From assembly GCA_003864495.1 (NCBI GenBank), contig ML133404.1, positions 23,639 through 87,638 on the forward strand: a stretch of 64,000 nucleotides of DNA, in the 5' to 3' direction. Below, piece after piece: positions 38,583 through 50,600 of the stretch. The notes under the pieces were generated by a model. That model saw nothing but the letters and a program-made list of their open reading frames with translations. It was not told the DNA's origin and ran no database searches. Source of the DNA: Nemopilema nomurai. Taxonomy: Eukaryota > Cnidaria > Scyphozoa > Rhizostomeae > Rhizostomatidae. The position numbers were made by a program, and so were the translations under genes. Position 1 is the stretch's first letter. Each line of letters begins with the position of its first letter.

Positions 38583-39173
38583 CTACTTCTTAGCATACTT
38601 ATGTATAATGAAGTTTGTTTTCAAGTCCAACAGGGTGAGTGCGCAGTTAATCTTCTCGTGAAATTCTCTCTCCTTCTCCATGTTTTTAGCCATCCCCTGC
38701 TCATATCTGGGGCTTTGGATAAACATACCGGGGTGGCCAAATGCCCGCATGAAATCAAACTTCTCTGATCTGTGCACCATCATTGGTGGGCACACTTTCC
38801 AGCCATGCATCCACTCCCTTCTCATCTGGAATGTCTTTTCCCGCGTTATGTTCTCTAGATTCTCGAATAAAGACACGTGATGCGCCTGCAGCTTGAGCTC
38901 CTTCGTGGCCACCACATCTGGGCTGCCTGCGTGCTTTATCCTGTTCAGCTCGTGCGCTTGCTTGCCGGCCCCCTTTAACCGCTTCGCGTTGCAGTTCGTA
39001 TTCATCAAGCTGAGCTTCTTCGACCTCCAGTCCCTGATTTGCTTTTCATTGATGCCCAAGTAGCGAGCCGTCGCCCTGTTGCCGTTCAGCTCTGCGTGTC
39101 GCACGGCGGCCAATTTGAAGGTGATGCTGTAGGATAGCCGGCTTTTCTTCTTAGGACAGTTGGCCGTACTCAT
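38583..39173 (-). CDS. Brinker-type DNA-binding domain protein, paralogue 1
   Basis: A single open frame of 196 codons, from ATG at 39173 (MSTANCPKKKSRL) to the stop at 38583. The frame stays open upstream without another ATG, and a possible acceptor (TTGCAG) lies just upstream, so a 5' exon is possible. Residues ~11-50 match the Brinker/CENP-B-like helix-turn-helix (BrkDBD): RLSYSITFKLAAV, GNRATARYLGINEKQIRDW and RSKK. A basic stretch follows (AKRLKGAGK). The C-terminus has EFHEKINCALTLLDL, shared with paralogue 2 at 41870-42403. No DDE catalytic domain or second HTH is present, so it is not a full pogo-type transposase. Local GC is higher than in the flanks, as expected for coding DNA. Likely a sequence-specific DNA-binding protein; targets unknown. 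Confidence 0.75.
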   Translation of the reverse strand: MSTANCPKKKSRLSYSITFKLAAVRHAELNGNRATARYLGINEKQIRDWRSKKLSLMNTNCNAKRLKGAGKQAHELNRIKHAGSPDVVATKELKLQAHHVSLFENLENITREKTFQMRREWMHGWKVCPPMMVHRSEKFDFMRAFGHPGMFIQSPRYEQGMAKNMEKEREFHEKINCALTLLDLKTNFIIHKYAKK

Positions 39174-41869
39174 CTCCACTCGATTGGCCTGCAATTGCAA
39201 CTGACATAATGCTCAGCTAAGGCTGTAATGATAAGCCGCGCACTAAAGCGTGATAGCGAAGATTCTGTAATGGTTGTGCGCTCACTGGCCAATTATAGTT
39301 AATCAGTGGTGGCTGCCTCAGAACAAACAACTGCTCGTATATACACCGGGGTCTCTATAGCTAGAACAAACAACTACTCGAAACACATTGCTACTATACT
39401 GGCTCTGATATTCTTGGGCATCAATCTTTGCTATTCAAGTCTAAGATCGTTGTCAAAACTTCACAGAGTTCTTTTTGCAATGGCGATCGAAGCTTGATTA
39501 TAGCTTCCACGCAGTGCGTTGGCATGTGAGCAGCTTATAATCACGCGCAGCCATATCAATAAAACTGTTTTGTCTAATCATAAGTCTGGGCAAACCTTTT
39601 TTGGAAACAATTCCCCCCTAGCATTTTCGCCATCTGAAAATTTGCAATTTCGGTTCCCAAAGCTGCCTAAAGTAAAGTGTTTAATTAGCATGATGTTTTA
39701 AAAAAACAGACAAATTCAATGTTTATATAAAGTGATTTTGATAGCACTCTGTTAAAATAACCCGGGTCCACCTGCCTCAGCTTATTACGTCGTGCCTATT
39801 CCGCGAATGCATGCTCAGTGACTTCCAGTAATCGCCAGTAGCTCTCAAAAACTCCTTTCTGCAGAGTTTACTAGAGGACAGGCAACAGTTCTATTTTGTG
39901 CATTTACCAAAGTGAACAAAACACGAATCGAAGCATTTCTTCCGCACCAGTATAACAGTACACCAAAAATTTGTCCTCTTTGCATGGGGCTATAAACCTG
40001 TTATAATGTAACCATAAGCCCGGGTGATATCGCCAGAATACGGCCTCTATTCTTTATCAAGATATTGCTTTGATAACATGTCTGCCGCAGCCTGTAGTCC
40101 TTGCGGGAGATAACTTTAAGCATGAGAACATAATGCACTGATTTCTGCTATCGCTTCGAAGTGCTTCATGCTAGAATACTTACTTGAACCATTTTTGCAT
40201 TTGGCATTAAATTATTCAGTTTACAAATGCAGAGTCTTCTCAATGAAGCAGCCAAGTAACTGTCAGGCCAGCAAGCTTTTGACGTGCTAGCGTAGCAAAA
40301 GTCGGTTAATAGTCACACCCCCATCTTTAGTCGCAAAGCGTTTTTCGAAGTTACTGCCTTAAAATGCTTGAATGTATTTGATTTTAGAGAACTTATTTCG
40401 ACAGAAATTGCTTGTGTCTAAACGGATCCCAATGTGGTAGGTACCACTTGAAGAAAATGTTTGCACTGTGTGCAAGCGCTATATGTAATATCTTCGTCGA
40501 TTTTTGTTTGTTTTGTCTTTTTGTCTTTTAGCTCAAAACCTAAAAAACAGTGCATTAGGGATTGTTGTTTTTGTGCCAAAATCTTAACACAAGACTCAAG
40601 AGACTTCAAGTTTCAGTTAAGAAGTCCATGAAGCGATTGAAGCCTTCCGCCTTGCAAGGAAATCAAGTCGGCCTAATCGAGTATATCGGTTTCATTTTCG
40701 CTAACTCTAACCATAGCTCTTCTTGACCTTGCTAAAATAGCCATTCTCCGCGGCTAGTCAAGAAATCATCTCAAGCGAAGACAATTGAAATCGTACTTAG
40801 AGTCCATTTGGATGACCTAGATAGATATTTTCTGACATTGTTTAACCTAATCTTGAATTAGCCTCGTGCCCGTTGCTTCATCAGTGACAGCTAGTGATTT
40901 CGCGCGCTTGGCTGCGCAGATCCGCAAACCGACGATCCAGCGCGCGGCTTGTAATCTTCTCAACCTTCTTTACTGCTGCCTTCAAGTTAAGGTCTAAGTC
41001 TTCGAATTTATGCCAGAACTAAACCATTCTCGGATCATCTTCGAGGCCACATTGTTTTATTGATGATAATGTAATTTTTTAATTGCCTGGAAGTTTCATG
41101 CTTCATTTTTCAGTGGTTTTGGAGCCGTTTTTAAAATCTCCTGATATTGCCAACCTTTTCCAAAGCTTGCCTGAAGTTTTAACATCGCGTTAAAACAAGC
41201 CTACCTGGGCCACTTTAAAACTACGAAACTACGAATTCCTTCTTATTTTCCTCACATGTCTAAGTTTAAGGCGTATTTTAGCTATTCTTGTAAATTACTC
41301 CCTTTCTTAGCGACTTCTGTATTTAGCAAGTCGATCTTTGATGTAGGTAGTTTTGAAAAATTAACATTAGAAACTCCACGGTAATAGTTTGAAGATATTC
41401 CATCATTTGTCAGCTGTGAAGACGCGGCATGACTTGAAAGATAATAGTTGAAGCTTCATTTAGCGGCTTGTAAGAGCATTTCAGGACAGGAATATTGCTC
41501 AATTTACTGTTCTATTTATTCAGACGATTAATGTGCGGGAAATGTTGTGTTCGTTGCATGGAAGACAACTGATACTATGAATATTTGGGCCTTCTGTGAA
41601 ATGTGGTATGGAAATTCAAAATCGGCAATTTGCAAGTTTTTGGTGCAGCTCTATCTTCAAGAAACCGGCAATTGCTCGGAATTCTCAGGGGCCTATGAAT
41701 TATAGATGAACCAGGGATCTTGTTTCCCATGGGTGCCCAATGAATCTGATAGCATTACGGAATAAAAATTGCTACGCTCAATTGCATGGCTCATGATCAT
41801 TGATTAGCCTAGATATTATGTCAGCCGCTAGCTGTAACCGCAATCGCTTCCAAGACACTATATGCGAAA
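39174..41869. other. Intergenic between divergent Brinker-domain genes
   Basis: 2.7 kb separating the divergent starts of the two paralogues. Nothing else coding was recognised. Any shared regulatory sequence for the pair would lie here. Confidence 0.5.
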
Positions 41870-42403
41870 ATGACGAGCTTAAAGGCTGGCGGAAAGAAGC
41901 ATCGGCTGTCGTACAGTGTAATGTTCAAGCTTGCGGCCGTGCACTACGCGGAGATTTATGGGAACAGAGCCACGGCCCGCTATCTGGGAGTCAATGAAAA
42001 GCAAATCAGGGATTGGCGATCAAAAAAGCACTCCTTGGTGCAGTGCGACTCGAACGCGAAGCGATTGAAAGGTGCTGGGAGACACGTTTGTCGTGCGCGC
42101 GAGGATCTTCAGTTTAAGGAAAACAGTCATCATATGGGGATTAAAGATAATGTCGGATATGAGGTTTCCAAAAATATGAATTTCCGTGCAGACTTTCCTC
42201 CAAGATATTTGGAAAATTCAAACTGGAACTTGGCCTTTTCGCTAAATGGACTAACCCACCAAGTGCTATTCAACACAGATGTCTCTTACGAGCCAAAAGA
42301 ACGGAATCCTTTTGTGAAGACGAAAACAACAGAGAGGGATTTTGATTTCCACGAACGTTTTTCCTGTGCGCTGGCGTTATTACAGCTGCAAAAGGGAGAC
42401 TGA
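41870..42403 (+). CDS. Brinker-type DNA-binding domain protein, paralogue 2
   Basis: A single open frame of 177 aa from ATG 41870 (MTSLKAGGKKHRL). Residues ~12-50 are a BrkDBD helix-turn-helix: RLSYSVMFKLAAV, GNRATARYLGVNEKQIRDW and RSKK. About 46 of 62 residues across this domain and the following AKRLKGAG match paralogue 1. The middle is unlike paralogue 1 and includes LAFSLNGLT, loosely like an eh1 repressor motif. The C-terminus (DFHERFSCALALLQL) matches that of paralogue 1. It lies divergently from paralogue 1, and ARPC3 follows in the same direction 0.8 kb on. No transposase catalytic residues are present. Probably a DNA-binding regulator or a domesticated transposon-derived protein; this is inference. 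Confidence 0.75.
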   Translation: MTSLKAGGKKHRLSYSVMFKLAAVHYAEIYGNRATARYLGVNEKQIRDWRSKKHSLVQCDSNAKRLKGAGRHVCRAREDLQFKENSHHMGIKDNVGYEVSKNMNFRADFPPRYLENSNWNLAFSLNGLTHQVLFNTDVSYEPKERNPFVKTKTTERDFDFHERFSCALALLQLQKGD

Positions 42404-43208
42404 TGCCTTGCAAATTATTTTGTTTAATTCAAAATTTCTACGCGATATATTCAAAGTTATCATGATACAAGAGAAGATAGAAGTTCGACTCTTCCCTAAA
42501 ATGAGCTGTTAATAGATTTGTGGACACACGTTGAACAATTAAATAACATAAAGACGCATTACATATATGTAAAAATAGCACGATACTTAATATTTCAAAG
42601 TTGTGTAATATTCAATATTATTTAAAGGAGATATCTAGTTCTAGAAAATTCCTCTTTGAGCTTGAAGAAAATCGTTGTTTTTGCTCGAGTTCACCCTGAC
42701 CAGCACTATTTGCATTTGTGAACGCTGCAGTTTTGCGAAATCGCTACAGGTGTGCCAACGTGTGTATTTTGAAAAAGGCCTTGTGATGAAATAATGTTAA
42801 GACTTCATGTAACCGGAGCCACCACAATAATGCTGAATGCAACGAATATTTATAATGAAGAATAGCTTCTATTCTACAATTTCTTGTCGTCATTTTAAGA
42901 GTCTGAAGATACTATTTAAATAACCTATTTAAATATACCATTTTAATCATCCACCATTTTTTATTTTGTTTAAATTTGCACAAAATAATGCAGAAAATAT
43001 TATAATCCTTCGAAATCGAACGAAATATTGTGCTTTCAAATTTGAGCACTTTCTATTGCAAGAGGAATCAACTCGGGCCTCGATTTGGTTTTGCTTGGCT
43101 TTGTTGTTGTTGTTGGCTCCCTGCTTCCAACTTCCTCCTGAGCAATTTGGTGCAGGGCTTGGTCGAACGAAGGCAGAAACATTTGAGGAACTCGGAAACA
43201 GCCACAAA
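42404..43208. other. Intergenic; ARPC3 upstream region
   Basis: 0.8 kb between paralogue 2 and the ARPC3 start codon. AT-rich, no gene recognised. Presumably contains the ARPC3 promoter and 5' UTR. Confidence 0.5.
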
Positions 43209-46200
43209 ATGCCTGTAAGTGAACTTTGTCATTTTCCACCTATAGATGGTCTAAAGAGGCTTTGTAATGGCCAAGGCATTCATCGCTAACATTCCTGTTC
43301 AGACCAAATGTTAATGGTAAAAGACAAGTATCTTCTCAAAATCTACGTAACCCGTAAACGATAAATGTATTATCGAAGGTTGGTAAAATCACACACAGGA
43401 GAATTTCCCTTATAATTTTCCACGGTCCACCAATGAACTACACCCTATTTAAGGGCTTATCTTGATTTTGAAATTGCACAATCTCCATCGGGAGACCCTT
43501 TCATAAAATGTAAACATGGCAAAGAAGATGGGTGGTTTATCCGCTTTTTAATTTGATTAAATTCCTATAAAAATTATCGGTGTGGAATAGCTTGCTCTTG
43601 TGATACCTTATGATTAATATGGTTTTAACTTCTTTTGCACATCACATTGTCTAATTTCCTCGTAGTTTTGTTTGTTGTTATTAGATTGTATGTACTTGAG
43701 TTATAAATATATGAACTGAACTGAAATGATTATTAAATTTCTGCTTTGTAGAATTATGTCCATATTTTTGCTGTTTTTAAATCATGCAAGGTTTTTTGGG
43801 AACTGTTAAATGGTAGTAAAAAGGTGGTTCATTTCTTATAATTTTCAGGCTTACCATTCATCACTGTCTGGGACTAACTCAGTTTGCAAGATGGCACTTC
43901 TGCCAATCAACACCAAATTCAAGGGACCTGCCCCACCAGCCCCAAAAGGTAATTTCTCGTCAACTGAGATTTACAAATTTGCATGATACTTTCATTAGAG
44001 GAAAGGTCCCATTATTTTTCTTAAATTACTCATTTTATGATTGGAGTATTGTTCTATAGTGACTAACAGACCTAGATTGTTCCTTGGGTTTATAGTTGGG
44101 TGTTGCACAGGACAATTAAAAGTTGGGTGTTTCGTTAAATGATTAATTTGTTAGTTGAACAGCTTGTTCTGTAGGGCAATTTTTTCACTCGCATCACTTT
44201 CGAAACTGCATATAGTTGACTCCTTTTCTACTGCATATAACTTGATTTATCTATAATAGCCATTGTTATTGGAGAACTCAGGATAATACCTGTCCACCCT
44301 TGAAATGCAATATTTAAATGGAAGAGCCTTAGCAAAATATTTTGCAGTCTGTAGAAACATAAGTGAAAATACTATAATAAAGTAATTGCTTCATAAGAAC
44401 CCTGTAGAAAGAATAGTCTAATCTTTTTTTAAATGATTATCTGTACATAATCTTTGCTTAAATACCATATCAGTGTTTGTCCAATGATCTAATAGCCAAT
44501 GATATGAAATATGTACTGCAAAATTGACTCATGCTATATGTACATCTAATAAATAATCTGTTTCAATTTCTAGACATGGCTTTTGATATTATAGACGAAA
44601 CACTGAATTACTTCAAAGCAAATGTCTTTTTTAAAAATTATGAAATCAAGGTAAAGTCCTTATTCGTTTTAAATTGATATATTATAATGTTATATTTATA
44701 ATTGAAATTTTTTACATGTTCTTTTTATTTCAAGCTTTATACTATTAATTTCCAATCTTTGTAAATATTCATGATGTTTCTTTTTGCATAACAATAATGG
44801 GCAATTTATTGCTAAAGTTTTGGAACCACTTTATTTGAAACAACAGTAATAGGTCTAAAATTAGGTATTTACATATCATTAGCATTTCACCCCCTTCTAA
44901 TCTAAAAGCTCTACGTTTTCTCAATTTATTTTTAAAGTTGCTGAATTCACCCTTTTTTCTTTTTTTAGGGTGAAGCTGACAGAGTTCTAATTTACCTCAC
45001 ACTTTATGTCACTGAATGCCTAAAGAAGCTGCAAAAGGTTGTTTATCATTTGCATTTTATTGTATATACACTATGAGTTGACTTGAATTTGGTAAATAAT
45101 CAGCCAATACTACACTGTTCATTCCATGTTGGGAATAAACCAAAAGTAAGGAACATAGTCAAGGAAGCTTAAGAGATTGTCAGGAATTTCACGATCAAAC
45201 TAATATGGGACATAATACTGAATGTATGCACTTGAATTGTATGACATGTGACATCCTTGTGTTTGATAAAGGTTTCTCCTATTATATGGCTCTAGACTTT
45301 TAAAGGTTTGAGTGAAAGCAACATTTTGTTATTGTTATTGTTTTGTTATTACTTTCTATGCTTATTGTAACCATTTTAGATTGGATCTAAAAATGTTGCA
45401 GTAAAGGAGATGCAAACATTTGCAATCCTTGACTTTCCGCTACCAGGAAGTCCAGGGTTTCCTCTGAATGCCATGTATGGAAAACCAGAGAACAGGAATG
45501 AGGAAGGTAAGCTAAGTAGAGTAAACTAGAATAAGGAGTTGATTTTTGTACATATGACATAATGAATAAGAACCCAGGTGGAACTGAAGTATGAAAGGTC
45601 TGTATCTTGTATGCAGTGGTAGAGTAGCCTTATTATCATTATGTTATTTGTTAACTGCAATGAAATGCCTAATTCTAACTAGTGCAAGGCAGTTCAGTTT
45701 AAGAAGGTCCATGATTTATTGCTTATCAAGGGCATTCTAAGCAGCAGTTCGGGTTATGTGCCCTTTACACAACTCTGTTTACAAGCTTTGTGGGTGCCTC
45801 TCATACTCAAAAGTGTTATAAGTGGGATCTAAAATGTGGGGTTGGAGCCAGACCAAAAAGGGGCATATGACCATATTGATTTTTTGGATTTGGAAGGTGC
45901 ACTTCCGTATGTTGGTAAAGATGTTTCTTAGATTGATTATGTTCATGTTGTTAGTCAGTTTTGGATTGAATGTGTTATTATTTTGAGTTATGCATCTATA
46001 TAATAGTCTGGTGCAAATGTTTGCAGCAATGATCTTTGCACTATCATGAGCAAAAAAGGGCATTGCATCACACACCTCATTCATGGAAATTCACAACGTA
46101 GCTTGCCATAAGTTTAAAACTCAATGTTCTGTGGCAGTAGGATATTTTACACTATGCTAACGTTTCTGATCATAACACTAATCATAATTATGTAAATAAG

Positions 46201-46606
46201 GAACATTTGGTATGCTTAGTGTCATGTAGGCAAAGCTACATTCATGTATTCTATTTTAAGTTGCTGCTCAAACTTTTATGCTTAGTGTTATCACCAGGCC
46301 ACTTGCTGTTTTTTTATTGCAGATATGTGCCGAGGATATTTGGTGCAACTGAGGCAGGAACTGGGCCAGCGTCTCATCGAAAAAGTTTTTGATCCTCAAA
46401 CTGACAAGCCAAGCAAGGTATTATAAGCATCTTCAAGAAAATAGAGAAATTCAATAGTCATTGCAAAGTAAAGATATAAAGGAAGCTAATTTGCTTCTAC
46501 TAATGAGGTATGGTAACACTTGTTTTTTGTTTTTTCTTAACAGTGGTGGATGTGTTTTGTGAAGAGGAAGTTTATGGAAAAGTCCCTGTCAGGTCCAGGC
46601 CAATAG
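43209..46606 (+). CDS. ARPC3: Actin-related protein 2/3 complex subunit 3 (p21-Arc)
   Basis: Seven coding exons: 43209-43214 (only ATG CCT), 43849-43948, 44574-44650, 44969-45037, 45380-45506, 46323-46417 and 46544-46606. They sum to 537 bases, all in phase, giving 178 aa, the same length as I recall for human ARPC3. Conserved stretches include [83 protein letters not shown] and the C-terminal KSLSGPGQ. The protein is a structural subunit of the seven-member Arp2/3 complex, which nucleates branched actin filaments in the cytoplasm. The two-codon first exon is supported by the family start MPAYHS and by the GTAAGT donor directly after it. Nothing looks damaged. Confidence 0.97.
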
Positions 46607-47669
46607 GTAGATGACATTTGATGCCCAGGTATGGAGTTGATATCTAAAGTTATCTAATTTTCATAAGCCCTGATCCATCTATGGTTGCTAATGGATGCTT
46701 TGCAGTTTATCTTTCTTTTGAATGAGACAAATTCTATATTGTTTGGTATCTTAGTTATTAAAAAAATTCTCAAGCTTCAAGTTGTCATTCTACAGAGCAA
46801 GTTTTTTTATATCTAGAAGTAAAACAGCTTCAAATGCACCATAAATCAAGATGTTTTGGGCAGCGTGTGAATGAGTTAGGAAATATGTAGCAGAGAATAA
46901 GTTTCAATTACGTATGTATCTAGGTTATAATATAAATAGTGTATCTGTTTCTTAAGGTTGGACAAAGGGAGATGGTATGGGACACATTGAAGACTTAATA
47001 TTAGCAAGTGGATATTCACAAGCTGTAATCTTGTTACAGATAATTATTTTAAACAAACTGTAAACTGATGAATCAATCTAACTTCTCCGTGTTTTTGTAG
47101 CTACATTTTCGCAAATATGGCAAAAGTCATTATTGTGTAACTGTGTTTTCCTTTTATCTGTTCTCTTCCCATAAACTGCATGCATTTCCCGGTGAAAATG
47201 CTCTTAGTGAAATGTTTGGAGCACCTTATGGACGCCATTTCTCGTTAAGAAACAAATCTATGCTTGTAGAAGCAAAGTCAGTAGTAGAAGTGCGGTACGT
47301 TATTGCATGTGTTTGGGAACAGAAATTTCGGTACATTGGGACAATAACAACCTTTTAACAACATGCGCTTGAAAGACAATTTTTCAATATATCTTTGGAA
47401 ATAGCTAACTTCAATCTCGCATGTTTAGGAACAGACGAAATTGCGGTAGAATGAATAAGTGTGCATATGGTTTGTTGATAAAATGCGTTCTCGCTTAGAC
47501 ACAACAAATTTAATACGTAATTAATGTCATATTCATTTCAAATGTGCATATATACACGGTTACGGTCTTTATGATCGAATCCTCTCTTAATCAAACTACA
47601 AACATGTCAAGGAGGAGATGGAACACTGGATTAAAAGCGTCAGTATGCATTCCTCAACTTCAGTTTTAT
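46607..47669. other. Convergent intergenic between ARPC3 and CNTD1
   Basis: About 1 kb between the 3' ends of ARPC3 (+) and the CNTD1-like gene (-). No coding sequence recognised. It should hold both 3' UTRs. Confidence 0.5.
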
Positions 47670-50600
47670 CTAATTAGCCTCTTGGAGTGCTTCGGATACA
47701 ATAATTTTCGAGAAATCAGCGACATCTTTTCCTGGAATCTTTGTAATATCGTATAATTGATCTGCTACCTGTAGACAGATGAAAATATTAATATACCTTG
47801 AAGGTCTAAAGTATCCCGCGTTAAACTTCGTGAAACCTGCATAGTTGGTAGATATAATATTACTTTAATTTTTGTAATTTGTTTCTAGCAACTACCTACA
47901 CAGGTGCCATGATATGATGCATTTGTCGTTATGCAAATCTTCCAAGTTCATTAACTTTCTAAAAGTTGTTTAGTGGCTCATTTGAAAACGTGTAGAGTGA
48001 CTATGCTCTTAATGGTATTCTTGCATGTGCCGGTTTTTCCAAAAAGTCTTTCAACATTTTTCGAACGTTTTTGGAAACAGTATGAAATCGTAACATGGAG
48101 TATGTACTTCGACAGAAATATGTGCTCAGACACTAATTTCCCAGCATGCCGCTTATAGACAGATATGTTTGCAAACGGCTTTTACATGAGCATGCACTCA
48201 TGTACACAGTGTTACATTGGTCAGAACACAGTGTTACATTGATCTCGTAACTTACCACTTCAGCGCATTCCGCGTTTAGAATTTCAGCTGCGGAGCGTAT
48301 AACTGCGGTGGCAAGCAGCAAGTAGTCGGCGCCAAGAACTGAAACCTCGTGACTGCTGACGTCATTAATTGCCAACGTGCACAGCCTCTCGAGAACGTTT
48401 CTTTTCAGGTAAAACACGTCCAGCAGTTTCAGAGCAAGTTCGTGAATCAGTTTGACTTTTATGTTTGCATCATTAAGGCCTGTGAAGAACAAACAGTTAT
48501 TCGGTACTCTCAATTTCCTTAGGGTTTGCTCTTGTTGATTTCAATGCACAGAATTCCCTTGTGATCCAGTTTCTAGCTTATTGGTCTGCTTCTTCTCGAT
48601 CTACTCATCCAATTTCTACCTCAAAATAGCGCAGAACAGCATAACACAGCTTTTGCACACCTAACTGCTCTCTTGTCTGTCTAGTTGTCTATCTGTATGT
48701 CTTTCTGCCTGTCTGTTTGTCTGTCTGTCTCAGAGAATGCAAACGCTGGAAAATGACCAAAGCTGGCAACAAAAGTAAAGATTTGGAGTGGCCGCTGATT
48801 GGTCATATTGCAGGTCATACATTCTTCTCACATCCTCGCAAGTGGTTTTTGATCTACAACTGGCTATTTTTCTGTCACTTTTTTGTCTCTTCTGACGTGT
48901 TTATACTCAGGGGACTAAAAGAAGTACTTTGGCATGCAAAACTAAGGTCCTGCTATTTTTAAGTTGTATATTATAGATCATTATACCAAATTGTTAGGGT
49001 GAAGCAAAAGCTGTTCTTCATACCTAAAACCTCCAGCAGTGTCTCTAGAAACACGAGTGGCGTTGGTACGGCTATGCGGAATTCGAGTGTTTTCAGCAGC
49101 CGAATCTCCGACTTGATGATGCTTGCGGTGGTGTAGTGATAACCAAGAGATGCCAGAATCCTCTTTGCCTTTGACGGGCTTAGGGCCTGAGGGGAAGGAA
49201 AAGCACGATCAGGGAATTGCCCTTTCTAAAGAGAACGATGCATGCTCGATGGCAGAACTCTCAGAGCACAATTCAGTGTATTGATCGTTTGCAGTATGGG
49301 AAATCATTGGGTCTTCCAGGTCATGGAGAATTTTAATTTGTGCAGTCCTGGGGTGTAAAACTGACTTAAAACCTTATTCTGCAAAGTTTGACCATGAAAG
49401 TGGAGCTTTCAATTCAACAAAACCTGAAGAAATATTTGATTCGACATTGTCAACTTCAACCAAATCTGACCGTGTAAGAGGGGCTTTACCACACCCGTTA
49501 TGCAAGTGGACTGAGTGGATTTTTACACCAAGGCTATTTGGAATCCTTTTATAGTCTTAAATGCATATTTTAAGACTACCCTTCTCCTTTCATCGAAATT
49601 TGCACATTTGTGAAACACATACAAAGAACCCTCAACTGAATTTCGTCATATTTTGTGCTAACCTTGAAACAAGAAACGTTTAACAAAGGTGTCAAGGATG
49701 TGGGATTGACTGTTTAGCTATGTACCATGAAAAGTTACTGAAGCAGCACCTTGTAATGCGAGGCCAATTTGCTGGATACTTGGATGCACGTGACTGCCCG
49801 AAGAGGGAGCTGTTCCTTCATTCGTTGCTCCACGTTGTTCCAATCTGATTGTCTATCTTTTCCCGATGAATTTCGGACAGTTTCGTATAATTCGGAAATG
49901 TGCTTTTCCATGAATCTGAAATAAACATTCTTCTTTTATGTTTAAGAGGGATCGACGAAATGAGTACATAAAAAGCTACACTTTTGGGGAATGTTTCAGA
50001 CGGAGGGAAGTACGCAAATTCAATATATCTGCCTACAGGGTATGATAATGTTTAAAATGTCCATCTCATTTTAGCCCCCTTTTTCATCCCAGGGATAGTA
50101 TCTGTAGAAAACCAAATGCTCATAGGCACTATGCCTTGAATCAAACTGCCAGCTTGACTGCCCAAAAATCCCAAATAAATTGCCCCTTTTGGAAGAAGAT
50201 ATCGCTTTTAAATTATTCAGGTTTATTAATATCTGCAATTTCTTCATAGAGGATTTTGAATTGCGCATATATCTGACATTTCTATGATCGCTTGATGTCG
50301 AATGTTTTTATTTCAAAACATCATGCTGACTCGCTGTTCTGTGGTAAATCTTAAAAGTTAGGTAATCGCTTAAAACGATATATTTCGTCAGGGACAGTAT
50401 TAGACTTAACGCACGCTGTCATCAACCGTGGTTTCTTTGTTTTGTAACCAACGCTACAAATTGCTTGTCTGACGCAATATCGATTGCTTTGTTTTGATTT
50501 GTACTTAGATCTATTGTAGCTTTAGAAAATTACGTAATGTTTGGTTTTGTTTTGACCTGGTTTCCATGACCAGGGCTATTTAGAAAATCGTATAAATTGA

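Noticed and set aside
45779..46084. 101-codon minus-strand frame in an ARPC3 intron
   Set aside because: No recognisable domain and no supporting signals; could be a decayed repeat but I cannot support it.
48671..48732. Regular repeat considered as a CRISPR-like array
   Set aside because: Tetranucleotide microsatellite without spacers, in an animal intron.
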